Of a DNA stretch of 64,000 bases, positions 1 through 10,622 are shown one piece after another; within the stretch, counting starts at the first letter, position 1; each line of letters starts with the position of its first letter. Under the pieces are notes generated by a model. That model searched no databases. It saw only the letters and a list, made by a program, of their open reading frames with translations, and was not told where the DNA came from. The DNA lies in NCBI RefSeq assembly GCF_024763615.1, contig NC_077224.1, positions 54,756,712 through 54,820,711 on the forward strand, in the 5' to 3' direction. This DNA is from Phlebotomus papatasi. Taxonomy: Eukaryota; Arthropoda; Insecta; Diptera; Psychodidae. A program made the position numbers and the translations under genes.

Positions 1-279
1 AGAAGATTTTCGTGTGACAAAGTCCATAAACAACATGAATCAGAAATATAACAGAAAAACATAAAATTGCAGAATATATCCATTTTGCGATTTGAAAAAC
101 AAAAGAGTTATTTTAACTATAAAAGCAATTATTTTAACTCTTAATACGAGTTTTTTCAACTCTTTAAAGAGTTATTACTCTTAAAATTAGTTATTTGCAC
201 TCTTTTGTCATGTAAATTTTAAGACAAAAAAGTTGAAAAAGATCTTCTGAAAATTACACCTAAACAGAAGTTAAATTAA

Positions 280-687
280 GGGCAGAGTCACATTGACAGT
301 CAAATGCTCACCGTCGCCGTCAAAACCTCACCGTATTTCGTTAATTTACGCATTTTCATTGCAATTCTTAGGTAAATTCTCAATAACCGTGTTACCTTAT
401 CGCATACTCGGTGGCACTAGGTGAAAATAATATACGAAAACTGAAATAAAACGAAAATGCGATAAACGGTGAGCAAGACTGTACGAAAAACTGTTGCAAA
501 AAATCCTTTTGCTAACCGTTTATCGCATTTTCGTTTTATTTATTCAATTTTTTATACTATTTTCAGTTAGTGCCACTGAGTATGAGATAAGGTAATTCGG
601 TAATTGAAAGTTTTTGTAAGAATTGCAATGAAAATGCATAAATCAACGAAATACGGTGAGCGTTTTACTGTCAATGTGATTCTGCCC
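280..687. repeat. Foldback MITE with long arms
   Basis: The outer ends GGGCAGAGTCACATTGACAG and the complement of CTGTCAATGTGATTCTGCCC match. The two arms stay alignable for almost 190 bp each, including blocks such as ACGAAATACGGTGAG and AAACGAAAATGCGATAAACG. Only a short spacer near 490-510 separates them. No coding capacity is present, so it looks like a non-autonomous DNA transposon. No clear target-site duplication is visible. Confidence 0.8.
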
Positions 688-1157
688 GAACTCTAAAATA
701 TAGTTAATCGCAAGTCACAACGAAAAAGAGTTAATTTAACATCGATTCGAGTAAGTTTTGCTCGTTTATTTTTCTGAGTTTTAATAATAAAAAAATACTA
801 AAAACAGTGAGTTTATTTTTTTAATTTTGGTTTAAAAGAAAGAAGTGCAACTTTCACTGGAAGATCAAATTTACCTCAATTAAAATGAAGTGGTAGATCT
901 TATAGGGGGCGTGATTTATTTTTTATAGATTGGATTCGATATTAGAAGTAATCACGAAATCTTCTTTTTAAACACAATTATTGAGTACTAATACTAATGC
1001 TAGTTGACTAAACTAATTTCTGCAATTAGGTCTTATATCAAGAATATATAAAACAAAACTTATATTTTTGTGCGTATTAGCTCAATTCGAGATGGTTATA
1101 ATGATTCTCTGTTTTGCAGTAGTTCATGAATAATTTCTAATCAACAAAAAACGCGCA

Positions 1158-1352
1158 TAGGGGGAAGTGGGGCAACTTTAATATAGAGATTTTTTCTATT
1201 ATTTTAAATTAAATTGGATCTTTGAACGATATTTAACTCTACAATTCGTTTATGAAGCTAAAATACATCACGATAAGGCTCAATTTAATTTAAAATAGTA
1301 GGAAAAAACCCAATTTCAAATCTGCTCCATTTTAAAGGTGCCCCACTTCCCT
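1158..1352. repeat. MITE, GGGAAGTGGGGCA family, copy 1
   Basis: It begins TAGGGGGAAGTGGGGCA and ends with the complement (TGCCCCACTTCCCTC). The interior contains AAATTAAATTGGA and its reversed match. Related copies lie at 16881-17042 and 33444-33661, and a degenerate relative lies near 49010-49180. Confidence 0.75.
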
Positions 1353-2516
1353 CAAAGCACATTTTTCTTAAAATGTGTTTCAGAATAAAGTTCTCCATGG
1401 AGTCGCTTGGTATTTGATCCACCTTCGGAGCCATTAAAAAGAAATTCAGAATTGCCTACAAGAGACAGAAAATGTCAAAGTTTAACCAATTAAAACATTT
1501 TTCCTGACAATGCTGCAACCACATGTAGAAAAGCAATCGATGGGGCTTGTTAAATAATTTCAGTAAATGGCAACATTTAATAAAATGGCATTTCTAAATT
1601 GACTCAGGGGGTGATTCTTTTTCTCCCGCTTGTTAATAGGCATAAAAGGGAAAATACAGACGTGATTTGGAAATAAGGCGATATGGCTAGAGATGGGAAG
1701 ATTGTGGAATGAGATGAGTAGGGTGGAATACAGTTGGAATTGCAATTAAAGGAATCAACGAGGTAGCAACGGTGATATTCCCAATGAAAGCTCCTTTTCT
1801 CTATGCGGATTTTCCCTCGATGAATATGACCTTTCCTCCCCAAAGGAACTCCTTCTCCATCCTGCACCCACTGTCAATTTCGTATTGAAAACCATAATGG
1901 GGTGTGTCTCTATGGGGTGTCTCCTAGTGTAATTATTGTTTATCCAGCACACAACCCTTCGTCATGAGAAACGGCAGTTTTGCACAAAGTGTCTTCACCC
2001 AAACGCTAATTTACGCCACTGACTGTGTCGAATTTTACTGGTTTGAGGATGACTGCGAGAAACAATGGAAGAAATGCCATGATATTAAATTAATTTAAAT
2101 TAAAACTGGAACACAAAGTCCGTTGATTGATATTTTGGAGGTCTTTTTTGGCAACTTCTAGGACCATCCCTTTCATTTCTGAACAATTTGAATGAGCTTG
2201 CAAGACTGATCCAGTCAAACAGTGGAAATACGCCAAAGTTTTTGCTGGAAAATATCACTAAATTAATTCTTTAGAAATTGTTACGTTAAATTGTTACGTT
2301 ACGTTAGTGGAATATGGTAACATGAAATTTGGTTCTTTCCTTATTGAGATTGAAGGATCATAATCCTCAAGTACGTAATATTGTTCTACTAAAATAAGTA
2401 GCATCTATAAAACATTACACACTATAAAAACCTACATTCTATTCGTGTTTTCGAATGTTTTTAATTTTAACAATTTTTTCAATATTTCGTAATAAATTAT
2501 TTTAATTAAAAAAGAC

Positions 2517-2700
2517 TACCGTAAATGCGGGTGACTTTGCCCTTCTCCTGCTTGTATGCTTTTCTTTACTTCTAGAACTTAAGGATGGTCTTTACCGATC
2601 CGATCTATATGTCTGATCAGTGAGCATGAGCATTCTTAAATATTAGAATTAATGAACGGTTTACGAACAGTAGGGGGCCAAACTCACTCGCATCAACGGA
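2517..2700. repeat. MITE, TACCGTARATGCGGGTGAC family, copy 1
   Basis: The left end reads TACCGTAAATGCGGGTGACT. The right end is an imperfect complement (CTCGCATCAACGGA). The interior blocks around CTTAAGGATGGTCTTTACCG and TATTAGAATTAATGAACGGT recur at 34715-34855 and 61665-61852, which defines a three-copy family in this window. Confidence 0.65.
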
Positions 2701-2970
2701 ACGTTCCATTTGTGCGAAGTACGGAAACATGAAGAATTTCGCAGTATTTAATAAAAATCGTGTTTTTTTTCAAAAGTTGCACATAAGTTGCACACAAGTT
2801 AATGACTTTGTATGATAAGATTTTTTTTTAGTTTCGTTGAATAAGATACTCTTTTGCAAATTTTGTTTTTGGGAGTCTTATAAAAGGTTTGGTTAATTTA
2901 TTAAGGGTAAATATTCTTAAGCCCTGCCCATAAATAAATTTGATATTGCACTAAAGATTAAAAAAAAAAA

Positions 2971-3196
2971 CAGGAGCCAATCGAGCCTAATAAAATATGA
3001 AGCCATTTTTCACTTTTCCTTGTAAAAATTCGTAGTTCTTGTATTATTTCGGTGAACATTATGAAATACGTATTTTTAGATAGCTTTTAATATATATATC
3101 AAACTGATAAGTCAATTCTGTTTTGGAAAACTTGCCATTAGTCTTCAGTGCCTTTATGCAAAATCATATGGAAAAATGAATGTTGAGAGGCCCCTG
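2971..3196. repeat. hAT-like MITE (CAGGGGCC ends), copy 1
   Basis: It starts CAGGAGCC and ends GGCCCCTG. The body is closely similar to the element at 5887-6161, sharing AAGCCATTTTTCACTTTTCC and GACTGATAAGTCAATTCT-like blocks. The second copy has an 8-bp target duplication, which supports assignment to the hAT superfamily. Confidence 0.7.
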
Positions 3197-3577
3197 CAAA
3201 AACTGTATATAGATTTACAAATAAAATAAAATAAAGTTTAAAATTAATTTAGAATACCTAACATTACTGCAAGATATTTTTAAAGTAAAATAAAGTCTTA
3301 GATAGGAATCCTAAATTAATTTTCATCATATTCTGATGTTACATTCGAATGAAAAGAATCACTTTTACGATTTTAGTTAATTAACCTCAAACATAGTCAT
3401 GTTTTAAATACTTTTTGTAAAAAACTAATGTGCAATCAAAAACTAAATTTGGTAAACTAAAAAAATATTAAATTTTGGCAGGATAAAGTTTAGATCTTTC
3501 TTTTTAACCTTTTCTGTTACGACACTTGCAAACGTGAAGAAATGTTTGACATTTTGATATGAAAATATTAGATCTTC

Positions 3578-3870
3578 TTGTGTTACATCCATCAAGGAAT
3601 CTGTAAGGGCGAAGCTCTTAAAACACTCGCGTGGATGAGTGCCTTGGCCGTCAGAGGTTTCTCCAGAACCCTCTGCGTTCCTCCTAACGATCTATTCCCT
3701 ACAACGATCCGAAATGAACAAACTCTCTCAATATTAATCCTCTCTACGATACTCCTTCCGAAGTGGTAACTTATAGGCTAACACTAGGAACGCTCTTGGA
3801 AGAAATCGGTGCCGCTCCGAGACAAATCTATTACGTCAATTCGAATACCAATGGGGGGTTTAACCGTTGA
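3578..3870 (+). pseudogene. Unidentified broken coding-like fragment
   Basis: This segment is richer in G and C than its surroundings. It has an open frame from 3578 to 3769 and a second, overlapping open frame ending at the TGA at 3868-3870. Together the frames read as about 97 codons of protein-like composition with one frameshift near 3722-3730. There is no start context, splice site or recognised domain. It could be a remnant of a retroelement, an integrated viral sequence or a decayed gene; I do not recognise the protein. A protein search of both frames against viral and transposon databases would decide. Confidence 0.35.
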
Positions 3871-4132
3871 GGAAAAGTTAGTGCTGACACTTGATTGTTT
3901 TCTAAAACCAGTATGCCAGTTTCTTTATTAAATTTTGTTTCGGATACAAATAGGAATAATCATTTTAAATAATAAAAATCCCAATAAAATACTTCAATCT
4001 GCTCAAAATATACTCGTTTTTTGTGAATAAATAGCGCAAGATTGATCAGAAATAACTTTAACTAAATAAATAATGATGTCTACACTCTAAAAGCAATTTT
4101 CGTCAAAAGTTGCCCTTTAAAAGAAAATTTGA

Positions 4133-4352
4133 TAGGGTAAAGTGGTACAAGTTGGACAGCGTTTTTTTTCTTGATAAATTTAGTACTTCATTTTTAGTTG
4201 CATATTTTTAATGCTTTAGTTTTATAATTTGGTTCCTTGTGCTTAAATACAAATTTTCTACTGTATTTATCAAGAAAAAAGCCATGTCCAACTTGTACCG
4301 GCGAATTGGCCAACTTGTAACACTATGTCCAACTTGTATTACTTTACCCTAT
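4133..4352. repeat. TA-flanked MITE (TAGGGTAAAGTGG ends)
   Basis: The terminal inverted repeats read TAGGGTAAAGTGGTACAAGT on the left and, as the complement, ACTTGTATTACTTTACCCTA on the right. A further inverted block, TTCTTGATAAAT against ATTTATCAAGAA, lies inside. The TA at each edge fits a Tc1/mariner-type target site. Confidence 0.75.
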
Positions 4353-5764
4353 TTCGTCCTACAATGACAGAGGAAATTTTCTTTAAAAAAGTGTTTTATT
4401 TTAAATTGCTCAGTGTTCAGACGCCTTAAGTTTTCAACATGGTTTTTACTGTCTTAATTTTCCTTCTCTCAGGAACATTTTACTATTTGAAACCATTAAA
4501 AATTTACGATTTTCCGACTATTTTTTCTTAAATTTCTGCCTAGTGTGCTGCAGCTAAGTAACACCAAAATTTGTTAAAGAAATGGAGGTTTATTCCAATC
4601 AGTTTGGTTAGATTCTTGCGGTTACATAGGGGTTAAACTCAAGGAAAGGAAGCACTCCCCAAAATAACGGAGCCAATCGAATGTGTGAGACAGTTAAAAA
4701 AAATCTGTTGATTTACCCATACGTTGTACTAAATCCATTTTAACAATTAATCTGAATTAGATTTGGTCATGCAAAAAGGGCGTAAATTTATAGTTTAGTA
4801 GGGGCTATTTTTTACCATAAACTTGTTGAGTGGTTTTATATAATGGGTATTACTGAATGATACTTTGTGGCTAAAGTGCGTGTCTCTATTGATAAATTAA
4901 TTCTGCTTATACTAATTGAGTAATTGGGAAAATTGAATTTTGACATCGAATGATCATCAATAACCTCAAAATTGAGGATAACACTGGGAAGAAGGGGGGA
5001 AGTTTGGGGGTGGAAAATCAGCTTGATAGAGATCCTCCATATATTTTTGGATTAACACTGAGGGTGATGGTGATATTTTCAAATGGTGAAAAGTAGAAAA
5101 AAATTAAAGAGGAGAATTGGAGCAAAAGAAGGTACCCATCTTTAGGGTAATAAATCTCTTTTACGAAATTTATATCAGACAGAGAATATTGCGCCAAGTT
5201 GGCTTTCTTTTTGCCTTTTCTATCATAATGTTTTGCTGTCTTGCTCAAATGCACGAAATGAAATTGAATATCGTGTGGATTTTTTTTCACAGGGAGAATG
5301 GTGATGGGGAATTTTCTTTAAATCGTTTGCCTTTGAATTTTCATATCTCAGAAAATAATAAATATGGCATTGGTGAAAACGAAAAGAAAAAGGAATATTT
5401 TATTTGCATTCAACAACATGGTACAATTTAAAGAGGTGATTCATACAAAAGATTAAGTTCCAATTGTAAGGAAAATATGTTTTTTTTTTTCTAAATCCGA
5501 AAATTGTTTCGAAACTCTAAGAAAACTGGAAAATCCTCAGAGAAACTTAATGAACCCAACGAGATTTTATAAGAATCTCAAGCAACATTCAGAAGATTTT
5601 CGAGTAAAATCTGAATATATAGACGTCCGATAATGACTCAAATAGAAATACTCGAAAGCTCGAGAAACTTTCAGCTCGAGTCCAAGGAAGCCTCAAAAAA
5701 AATTTCAAAATCTAGAAAACATAAGACTTTATAAGTTTAACTTAGATAAAATGCTACAAACCTA

Positions 5765-6180
5765 ATGCCCTAAACAGACTTACGGCTTAATCTTAGAGAC
5801 GGCATAGCCGGACATTGATAGAAATGTAGTCTAATAATTATTTTGATTATAATTACGTTAGGCCGTCTCTCAGCTTGAACCGTAAGCAGTGGCCCATCAA
5901 GCCTAATAAAAAGTGAAGCCATTTTTCACTTTTCCTTGTTAAAATTTTGCATCTATTGCACCGCAACTTAAATAAATTTGCTCGTAGTTCTTGTATAATT
6001 TTGGCGAACATTATGAAATATGTATTTTTAGATAGCGTTTAATGTACGATTTCGAAATATATCAGACTGATAAGTCAATTCTCTTTAGGAAAAAACTTGC
6101 CAATAGTCTTCATTGCCTCTATGAAAAACGTATGGAAAAATGAAGTGTCGAGAGGCCCCTGGCCGTAAGTCTTAGGGCAT
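5765..6180. repeat. Palindromic MITE (ATGCCCTAAAC ends), interrupted copy
   Basis: The left end ATGCCCTAAACAGACTTACGG pairs with the right end CCGTAAGTCTTAGGGCAT. The halves AGAGACGGCATAGCCGG and GGCCGTCTCTCAGC also pair. Without the 275-bp insert at 5887-6161 the element is about 133 bp. Other copies lie at 10893-11028 and 24912-25025. Confidence 0.75.
5887..6161. mobile_element. hAT-like MITE (CAGTGGCC...GGCCCCTG), nested copy 2
   Basis: This copy is inserted inside the palindromic MITE at 5765-6180. The eight bases before it (ACCGTAAG, 5879-5886) and after it (GCCGTAAG, 6162-6169) match at seven of eight positions, as expected for the 8-bp target duplication of hAT elements. The body matches the copy at 2971-3196 but keeps about 50 bp that the first copy lacks. 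Confidence 0.8.
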
Positions 6181-6554
6181 ATGCCTTGTTTAATGAAACC
6201 CAAGTGATATAAGCATAGTTTGACTTCTGGCTGTTTTATAAAACATCTCAGATTAGTTTTAAGAAAAATCCAAGGAATTTTTCAATGAACTTAAGAAAAA
6301 AGTTCTTTAAATTTGATGAAACTTTATAAATTCTTGTCAGTGAAGTATTGTATTGAGTCACTCTTTGGGACAAATGAGGAGCCCTTTTCCTTTACATGTA
6401 CAAAAATTATACCTACTTGAGACTTATTTGATATGTGCTGTTATTTGTGCAAAAGTGGGTGAATTCTTGTGAATTGATACAAGCTAGATAATACACACCC
6501 CCCTGGAATGTTCGTTATTTTGGCCAAATTTCTATAGAGAATTCAAATGTCCAC

Positions 6555-6758
6555 CATGAAGGCATGACGCGAGCGACACGCCGCGGACAGATCCGTAACC
6601 CCTTGACAATCGCCGCATTGTTGTGTTTTTTTTATTCTGGTGGTCCAGAGTTTTGTGGATAAAACAAGTGAGAAAATCAGCAAATTGTAGAAAAAAATAT
6701 AGTTTCCAGTAATTACTGAGTGTGAGTGAAGATATCTGTGCAGTGAAACGTGTGAAAA
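6555..6758 (+). promoter_or_regulatory. Promoter and 5' UTR region of the THAP gene
   Basis: A short CpG-rich patch (about 6565-6615, including GACGCGAGCGACACGCCGCG) stands out in AT-rich DNA just upstream of the first ATG of the THAP gene. The start codon sits in GTGAAAAATGAAG, with A at -3, a favourable insect context. No TATA box is obvious, and the transcription start cannot be placed. Confidence 0.45.
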
Positions 6759-6826
6759 ATGAAGTGCGCGGTCATAAATTGCTTCAACTGTAAGCACCGA
6801 AATCCCAATGGGGTGACCTTCCACAG
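6759..6826 (+). CDS. THAP-domain protein, exon 1
   Basis: The exon opens with MKCAVINC, matching the start of THAP zinc fingers: Met followed by C-X4-C, here Cys3 and Cys8. It continues to FH(R)FP across the splice. It ends at a donor CACAG|GTAAGT in phase 2. THAP domains bind DNA through a C2CH zinc site and occur in transcription regulators, cell-cycle factors and P-element-type transposases. No transposase catalytic domain follows here, so a small DNA-binding regulator or a domesticated remnant is likelier. The start is the only ATG in frame with the zinc ligands, and the preceding sequence looks like a 5' UTR. The whole protein would be about 184 residues over three exons. Confidence 0.7.
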
Positions 6827-7322
6827 GTAAGTTACAATTTTCTTCTTTCTTTTGACGCAGCAATTTTAGTGAAAAATAGTGAGTGATAGCTTATTTAATT
6901 GTGAATGCGTGGGGGTGTAATTTGTTCTAAGCGGCGATTAATATGAACAGAAAAAAAATTCTGAAAAATGTGGATACGGTGAAAATCTTCCCGGCCAACA
7001 TATTCGACAGGATTGTATTTAGGGGTAATTTTGTCTTGCGAAAAAAAAACTTCAATTGCTTTTTTTAAATCAGTGAAAAAATTGTTTGAGCTTATAGAAA
7101 ATGAGTTTTCGAATAAAAACCAACTCAATATTCGTGTATTTAGGTTTGGTGAATTGACGAAGAGGCTATATTGCACATTTCTTTTTTTTTTAATAAAACT
7201 AAAGAAAATAATTTAAACTAAAGATTAGAAACAAGTGGAAAGTGGGATAAAAGAAAATATACTAAAGAAAATCTCTGACATGTATTTTTGCAATTTTGTT
7301 TTGGAATTATTATTTTTTTTAG

Positions 7323-7535
7323 ATTTCCAAGTAACTTGCAAGTTCGGGAAATTTGGGCTACACGTGTAGAGCTCCCTCAACGACAGGAGTCGTTGGCTCT
7401 CTATGTCCCTTGTAGGGAAGGATAAGTATGTGTGCAGCATGCACTTCAGGCCAGAGGATATCAAACAGAAAAATACTTCTAAAACGCAGCGCTTCAAATA
7501 TGTGCATTTTTTTGGATCCAACTGCTCTTCCGATT
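7323..7535 (+). CDS. THAP-domain protein, exon 2, with two frameshifts
   Basis: The acceptor TTTTTTTTAG is followed in phase by (R)FPSNLQVREIW, the basic part of a THAP finger. The frame breaks near 7373-7376 (GCTCCCTC). The next frame gives LNDRSRWLSMS and KYVCSMHFRPEDI, containing the C-X2-H zinc pair. A second break at the seven-T run 7507-7513 moves to LDPTALPI, the AVPTI-like end of the domain. Each break is corrected by removing one base, and each lies at a homopolymer. The exon ends at a good donor (ATT|GTAAGT) in phase 0. Either these are assembly indels or the gene is a recent pseudogene; as read, translation stops at TAA 7423. Confidence 0.65.
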
Positions 7536-9917
7536 GTAAGTAACATTTTTTTCTTATTGCGCAAAATGAGCAGAAATTTTATTGAATAAGATAAATGTAA
7601 AGAGATATATAAAGATTTATAACTAATTTAATATAGGAGTTTATATAATATTTGTTGCTGATCTTTTTGTTGAAAAACATGTCATTAAGAAAAACAGAAA
7701 TCTTACTAATTACCACGTACCTATCAAATTTTGAGAATTTTCTCAGTAATTTTATTCTATGGTTAAATTTATGCATATTTCTCTTCATGATGGAAGAAAG
7801 TGGTCTCTTAGACGTGGACGTAGAACAGTATTGCAAATGTCCTATAGGATTGTTCTGATTAGAAATCTCTTAGTTCTTTTAGAAGATCATGGACAAAATA
7901 AATAAACATTTATTTCTCGTATTAAATAAATATTATTTTATATTCAAAATAATAAGAAAATGTAGAGTAAATTGCTACTTTTCTTGAATTTCCTTGAAAT
8001 CGAAGTCAAAAATTGCTAGTATAATTCGCATGGTTTTGATTTTTTTTGCTTTTTTTCTAACAAGAAATGATTGCAAAGATTACACTAATGTTCATCCATA
8101 AATCTAACTTATTTATACGATATTTTGTTGTGTTCGAGATCTACGAGCGTACTTATATACAGTCCACTTTTTTTATAAATTGACAGCACTGTAGTTTTTA
8201 AACAGCAAGAGATATCAACTTTAGGTTATCGATGACCCCCCCCCCCAGAAATCAATGTATTCTAGAGAATTCACTTACCCAATTCACACCCCCCAACCCC
8301 TCCATCGCCTCCATCCCTTTCAAAAAATTACGTTTTTACTTTATATTTGACCCTACGGATTCGATAATTTTCGGTGTGTTTCAGAGCAAGTCCGGGCGAA
8401 TATTTCGACCAGACACCCAAGACCAGAAAAAATCGTAATCTTGAATTTATTAATGTCAATGATTCTGGAGGGCTTATTTCTCAAACAAATTGGTCGATTT
8501 TTGATTTAATTGAAAGGTATCGAAATCCTAAACCCGGCTGCATCGGTCTCAACTGCTAATGAATTGGTAATGTACCGGATTTTGATATATTTCAAAAATA
8601 TAAATTATCGCAAATTTTTGGTTTTTTTTTTAAATTTCAAATTAAACTTTGATAAATTCGCTTTAAAAAATATCTATGTTTATTTTTCTATAGACTAGAA
8701 TAAGTCTAGAAAAGTAAAAGTTGCAATTAACAAACTTATCTTACCAGTAAATTATTTAATTAAAAGATTAAACTTAGGAAAATCAAAATATATTGCATTT
8801 TAATTTGAAAACACTTTGTTGTTCGTCGTAATATCCTATAGAATCTTAAAGGTTTATATTCATAAGAGCAATTTTATCGCAAAAGTTTCATTCTGTTACC
8901 TAAAAAACATCTTATTTATCTTCTAAATTACGATATAGGCATAAAATAGAGTCTGTACAACCTCACATGAATTCATAGTAATATTGTTGGTTCAATGATA
9001 ACCATTTATATATCGCTCATTGGATTTTAAAGGAGTTCATCTCAATCTGAGTCATTTTTCAGGAAACAGTATTAAATATTCAATTCGTTATAAATAAATA
9101 TCTTACGCAAATTTTTGTTCAATAACTGTTTGATTCTATTCTATTTGTCTGAGCACAATTATAAACATTGAAATTTTCACGTTTTTAACTTATAAAATAT
9201 GTTCTCTTCTTGTATGTAGTGAAGATGGTCCCTTGTTCTTCCAAAGCTCTATTAAATTTTTTTGAAATAAGAAGAATAGGGGACCAACTAGTGACAGTTG
9301 GTGCCCTACCTCACAAAAATGGCGCAAGAAATTCATATTTGTTTCCCTTTACTTCTAATTAATTGTGCATGTATGTAAGAGATTAGAATTGTGAAAAATA
9401 GTTCTAACAAAGTAAGTTAGTTCTATATGTTATCTGAAAATTTATTAAATTATCTTTCTGAGTACATCAAAATCTCAAAATTACAAAAACTCGGGATGAC
9501 CCCCCTGACCCACTTTAAAATCCAATGATATTAAGTCCAGATTTACACAATAGGAACCGTATAGTATTCATTTAAAAATAAACGCCATATATATTATTCT
9601 TACTTCTCCTCTTAGAATTTTTGCCATTCTAAGTTTGAAGATTAATTGTATGGAATAGAACAGTCGGTAACTTATCATAAGGAAACAAATTTTGCGATTT
9701 TTTTATAATTAGAATTTTTCTCAATTACTTTACATTGTTTTGTTTTTGACTTGAAATGTTACCGACCTCGAAGTACAAAGATTAGAGATATCAATAGAAT
9801 GACTAGAATGTAGTGCAATTGCATCATAAATTGAGAAATATATCATTCCATTCATTGCCTACCAATTACACAAGATATTCTCCTGAGAAATTCCTGAAAT
9901 ATATTTCCTGATCATAG
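7536..9917 (+). other. Putative THAP intron 2
   Basis: No further exon is needed to keep phase between 7535 and 9918. The stretch is AT-rich and holds a partial copy of a dispersed repeat (8440-8590). A possible exon after TTTCAG at 8384-8386 encodes only about 18 codons before a stop. It was not accepted. Confidence 0.4.
8440..8590 (+). repeat. Dispersed repeat R1, partial copy
   Basis: The block GGAGGGCTTATTTCTCAAAC followed by an ATTGAAAGGTATCGAAATCC-like block matches, with many changes, the plus-oriented R1 copies at 23990-24440 and 62690-63140. It also matches the complements of 49280-49690 and 55235-55620. Confidence 0.55.
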
Positions 9918-10193
9918 GACTTAAGGCAGACACAAGCAGATTCTGGTGTTCTTCTTGATGACAATACACAGCTTGGGAGTCATAGTTCGAAAATCTACGC
10001 TACAATGTTAGAACTCCAAAAGTCATCCGTCAGCGACTACAGTGCCATGGACGATGATTGCGACGAAGTCGAGTGGCTTGAATTCGAAGATGACATATCG
10101 GAGCCATGCAATACGGCCAGTGATTCGATAATTATACAACCTCAGAAGGAGCATTTCCACCGTTTAGCTCTGGAGGTTGGTCAGCAACGCTAA
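9918..10193 (+). CDS. THAP-domain protein, putative last exon
   Basis: After acceptor ATCATAG (or the in-frame alternative GGCAG at 9929) an open frame of 92 codons runs to TAA 10191-10193, in the phase left by exon 2. The product is strongly acidic (SAMDDDCDEVEWLEFEDD) and Ser-rich, with no recognised domain, as is common for tails of small THAP proteins. The pyrimidine-rich lead-in and absence of internal stops support it. Its last 15 codons lie within a segment also found at 43471-43536, so the C-terminus may come from a repeat insertion. Without transcript data the link to exons 1 and 2 is inference from phase and spacing. Confidence 0.5.
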   Translation, partial: DLRQTQADSGVLLDDNTQLGSHSSKIYATMLELQKSSVSDYSAMDDDCDEVEWLEFEDDISEPCNTASDSIIIQPQKEHFHRLALEVGQQR

Positions 10194-10210
10194 GACGGCG
10201 GTGGCCGCAA
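10147..10210 (+). repeat. 64-bp segment shared with 43471-43536
   Basis: The two loci differ at about five of 64 positions, over blocks such as ATTTCCACCGTTT, CTCTGGAGGTTGGTCA and CAACGCTAAGACGGCGGTGG. A short echo (GACGGCGGTGGACGC) occurs at 34679. At 43471 the segment precedes a (TAA)n tract, as at the 3' end of a retroposed element. Confidence 0.65.
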
Positions 10211-10622
10211 ATATTGCTTTCTGATTAACTTTTCTTTATGTCTGCTTTCAAGAGCACTTGCTCAAAACATGTATTGATATTCAAAATTTAAAAAAAAAAA
10301 CTTGAATCATACAAGAAAATGCAGCAAGATTTTGGTAAAAAAAGAATTGAATATGCCAGTCTTATTGAAAAATCTGATCTGTAACAAATGAACATGATCA
10401 TAAATATAATCTTAGTTAAAAAAGCTATATATTTTGTTTTCTTTCTCATCCTAAACGAACTTAAGATAAAAAATGTGAAATATTTTAAAATATCTTTCTA
10501 AAGCCTGTGTTACAAATAGGCCGAACAAAGCTTTGAAGCATTGAAATTATTTATTTTTAGCTAAATTGAAAAAAGTAAAACGGTGGCAAAACGAGTTGAC
10601 CCTTTTATATATTTTATAACTA

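Larger units (their letters stand above)
1..6550. other. Non-coding stretch upstream of the THAP gene
   Basis: No convincing exon is seen here. The longest open frames lack splice context and are low-complexity. The stretch holds a series of inverted-repeat elements and one GC-richer coding-like fragment (3578-3870), each listed separately. Because tutl lacks its 5' exons in this window, this is probably part of an upstream tutl intron, but that is inference. Confidence 0.5.

Noticed and set aside
5117..5431. 104-codon plus-strand frame at 5117-5431
   Set aside because: The low-complexity Phe/Lys-rich translation fits AT-rich noise. No homologous motif, and an overlapping minus-strand frame is equally open.
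8232..8559. Possible extra THAP exon after TTTCAG at 8384
   Set aside because: In the phase left by exon 2 it stops after about 18 codons. The other frame runs into the R1 repeat. The exon at 9918 fits phase without it.
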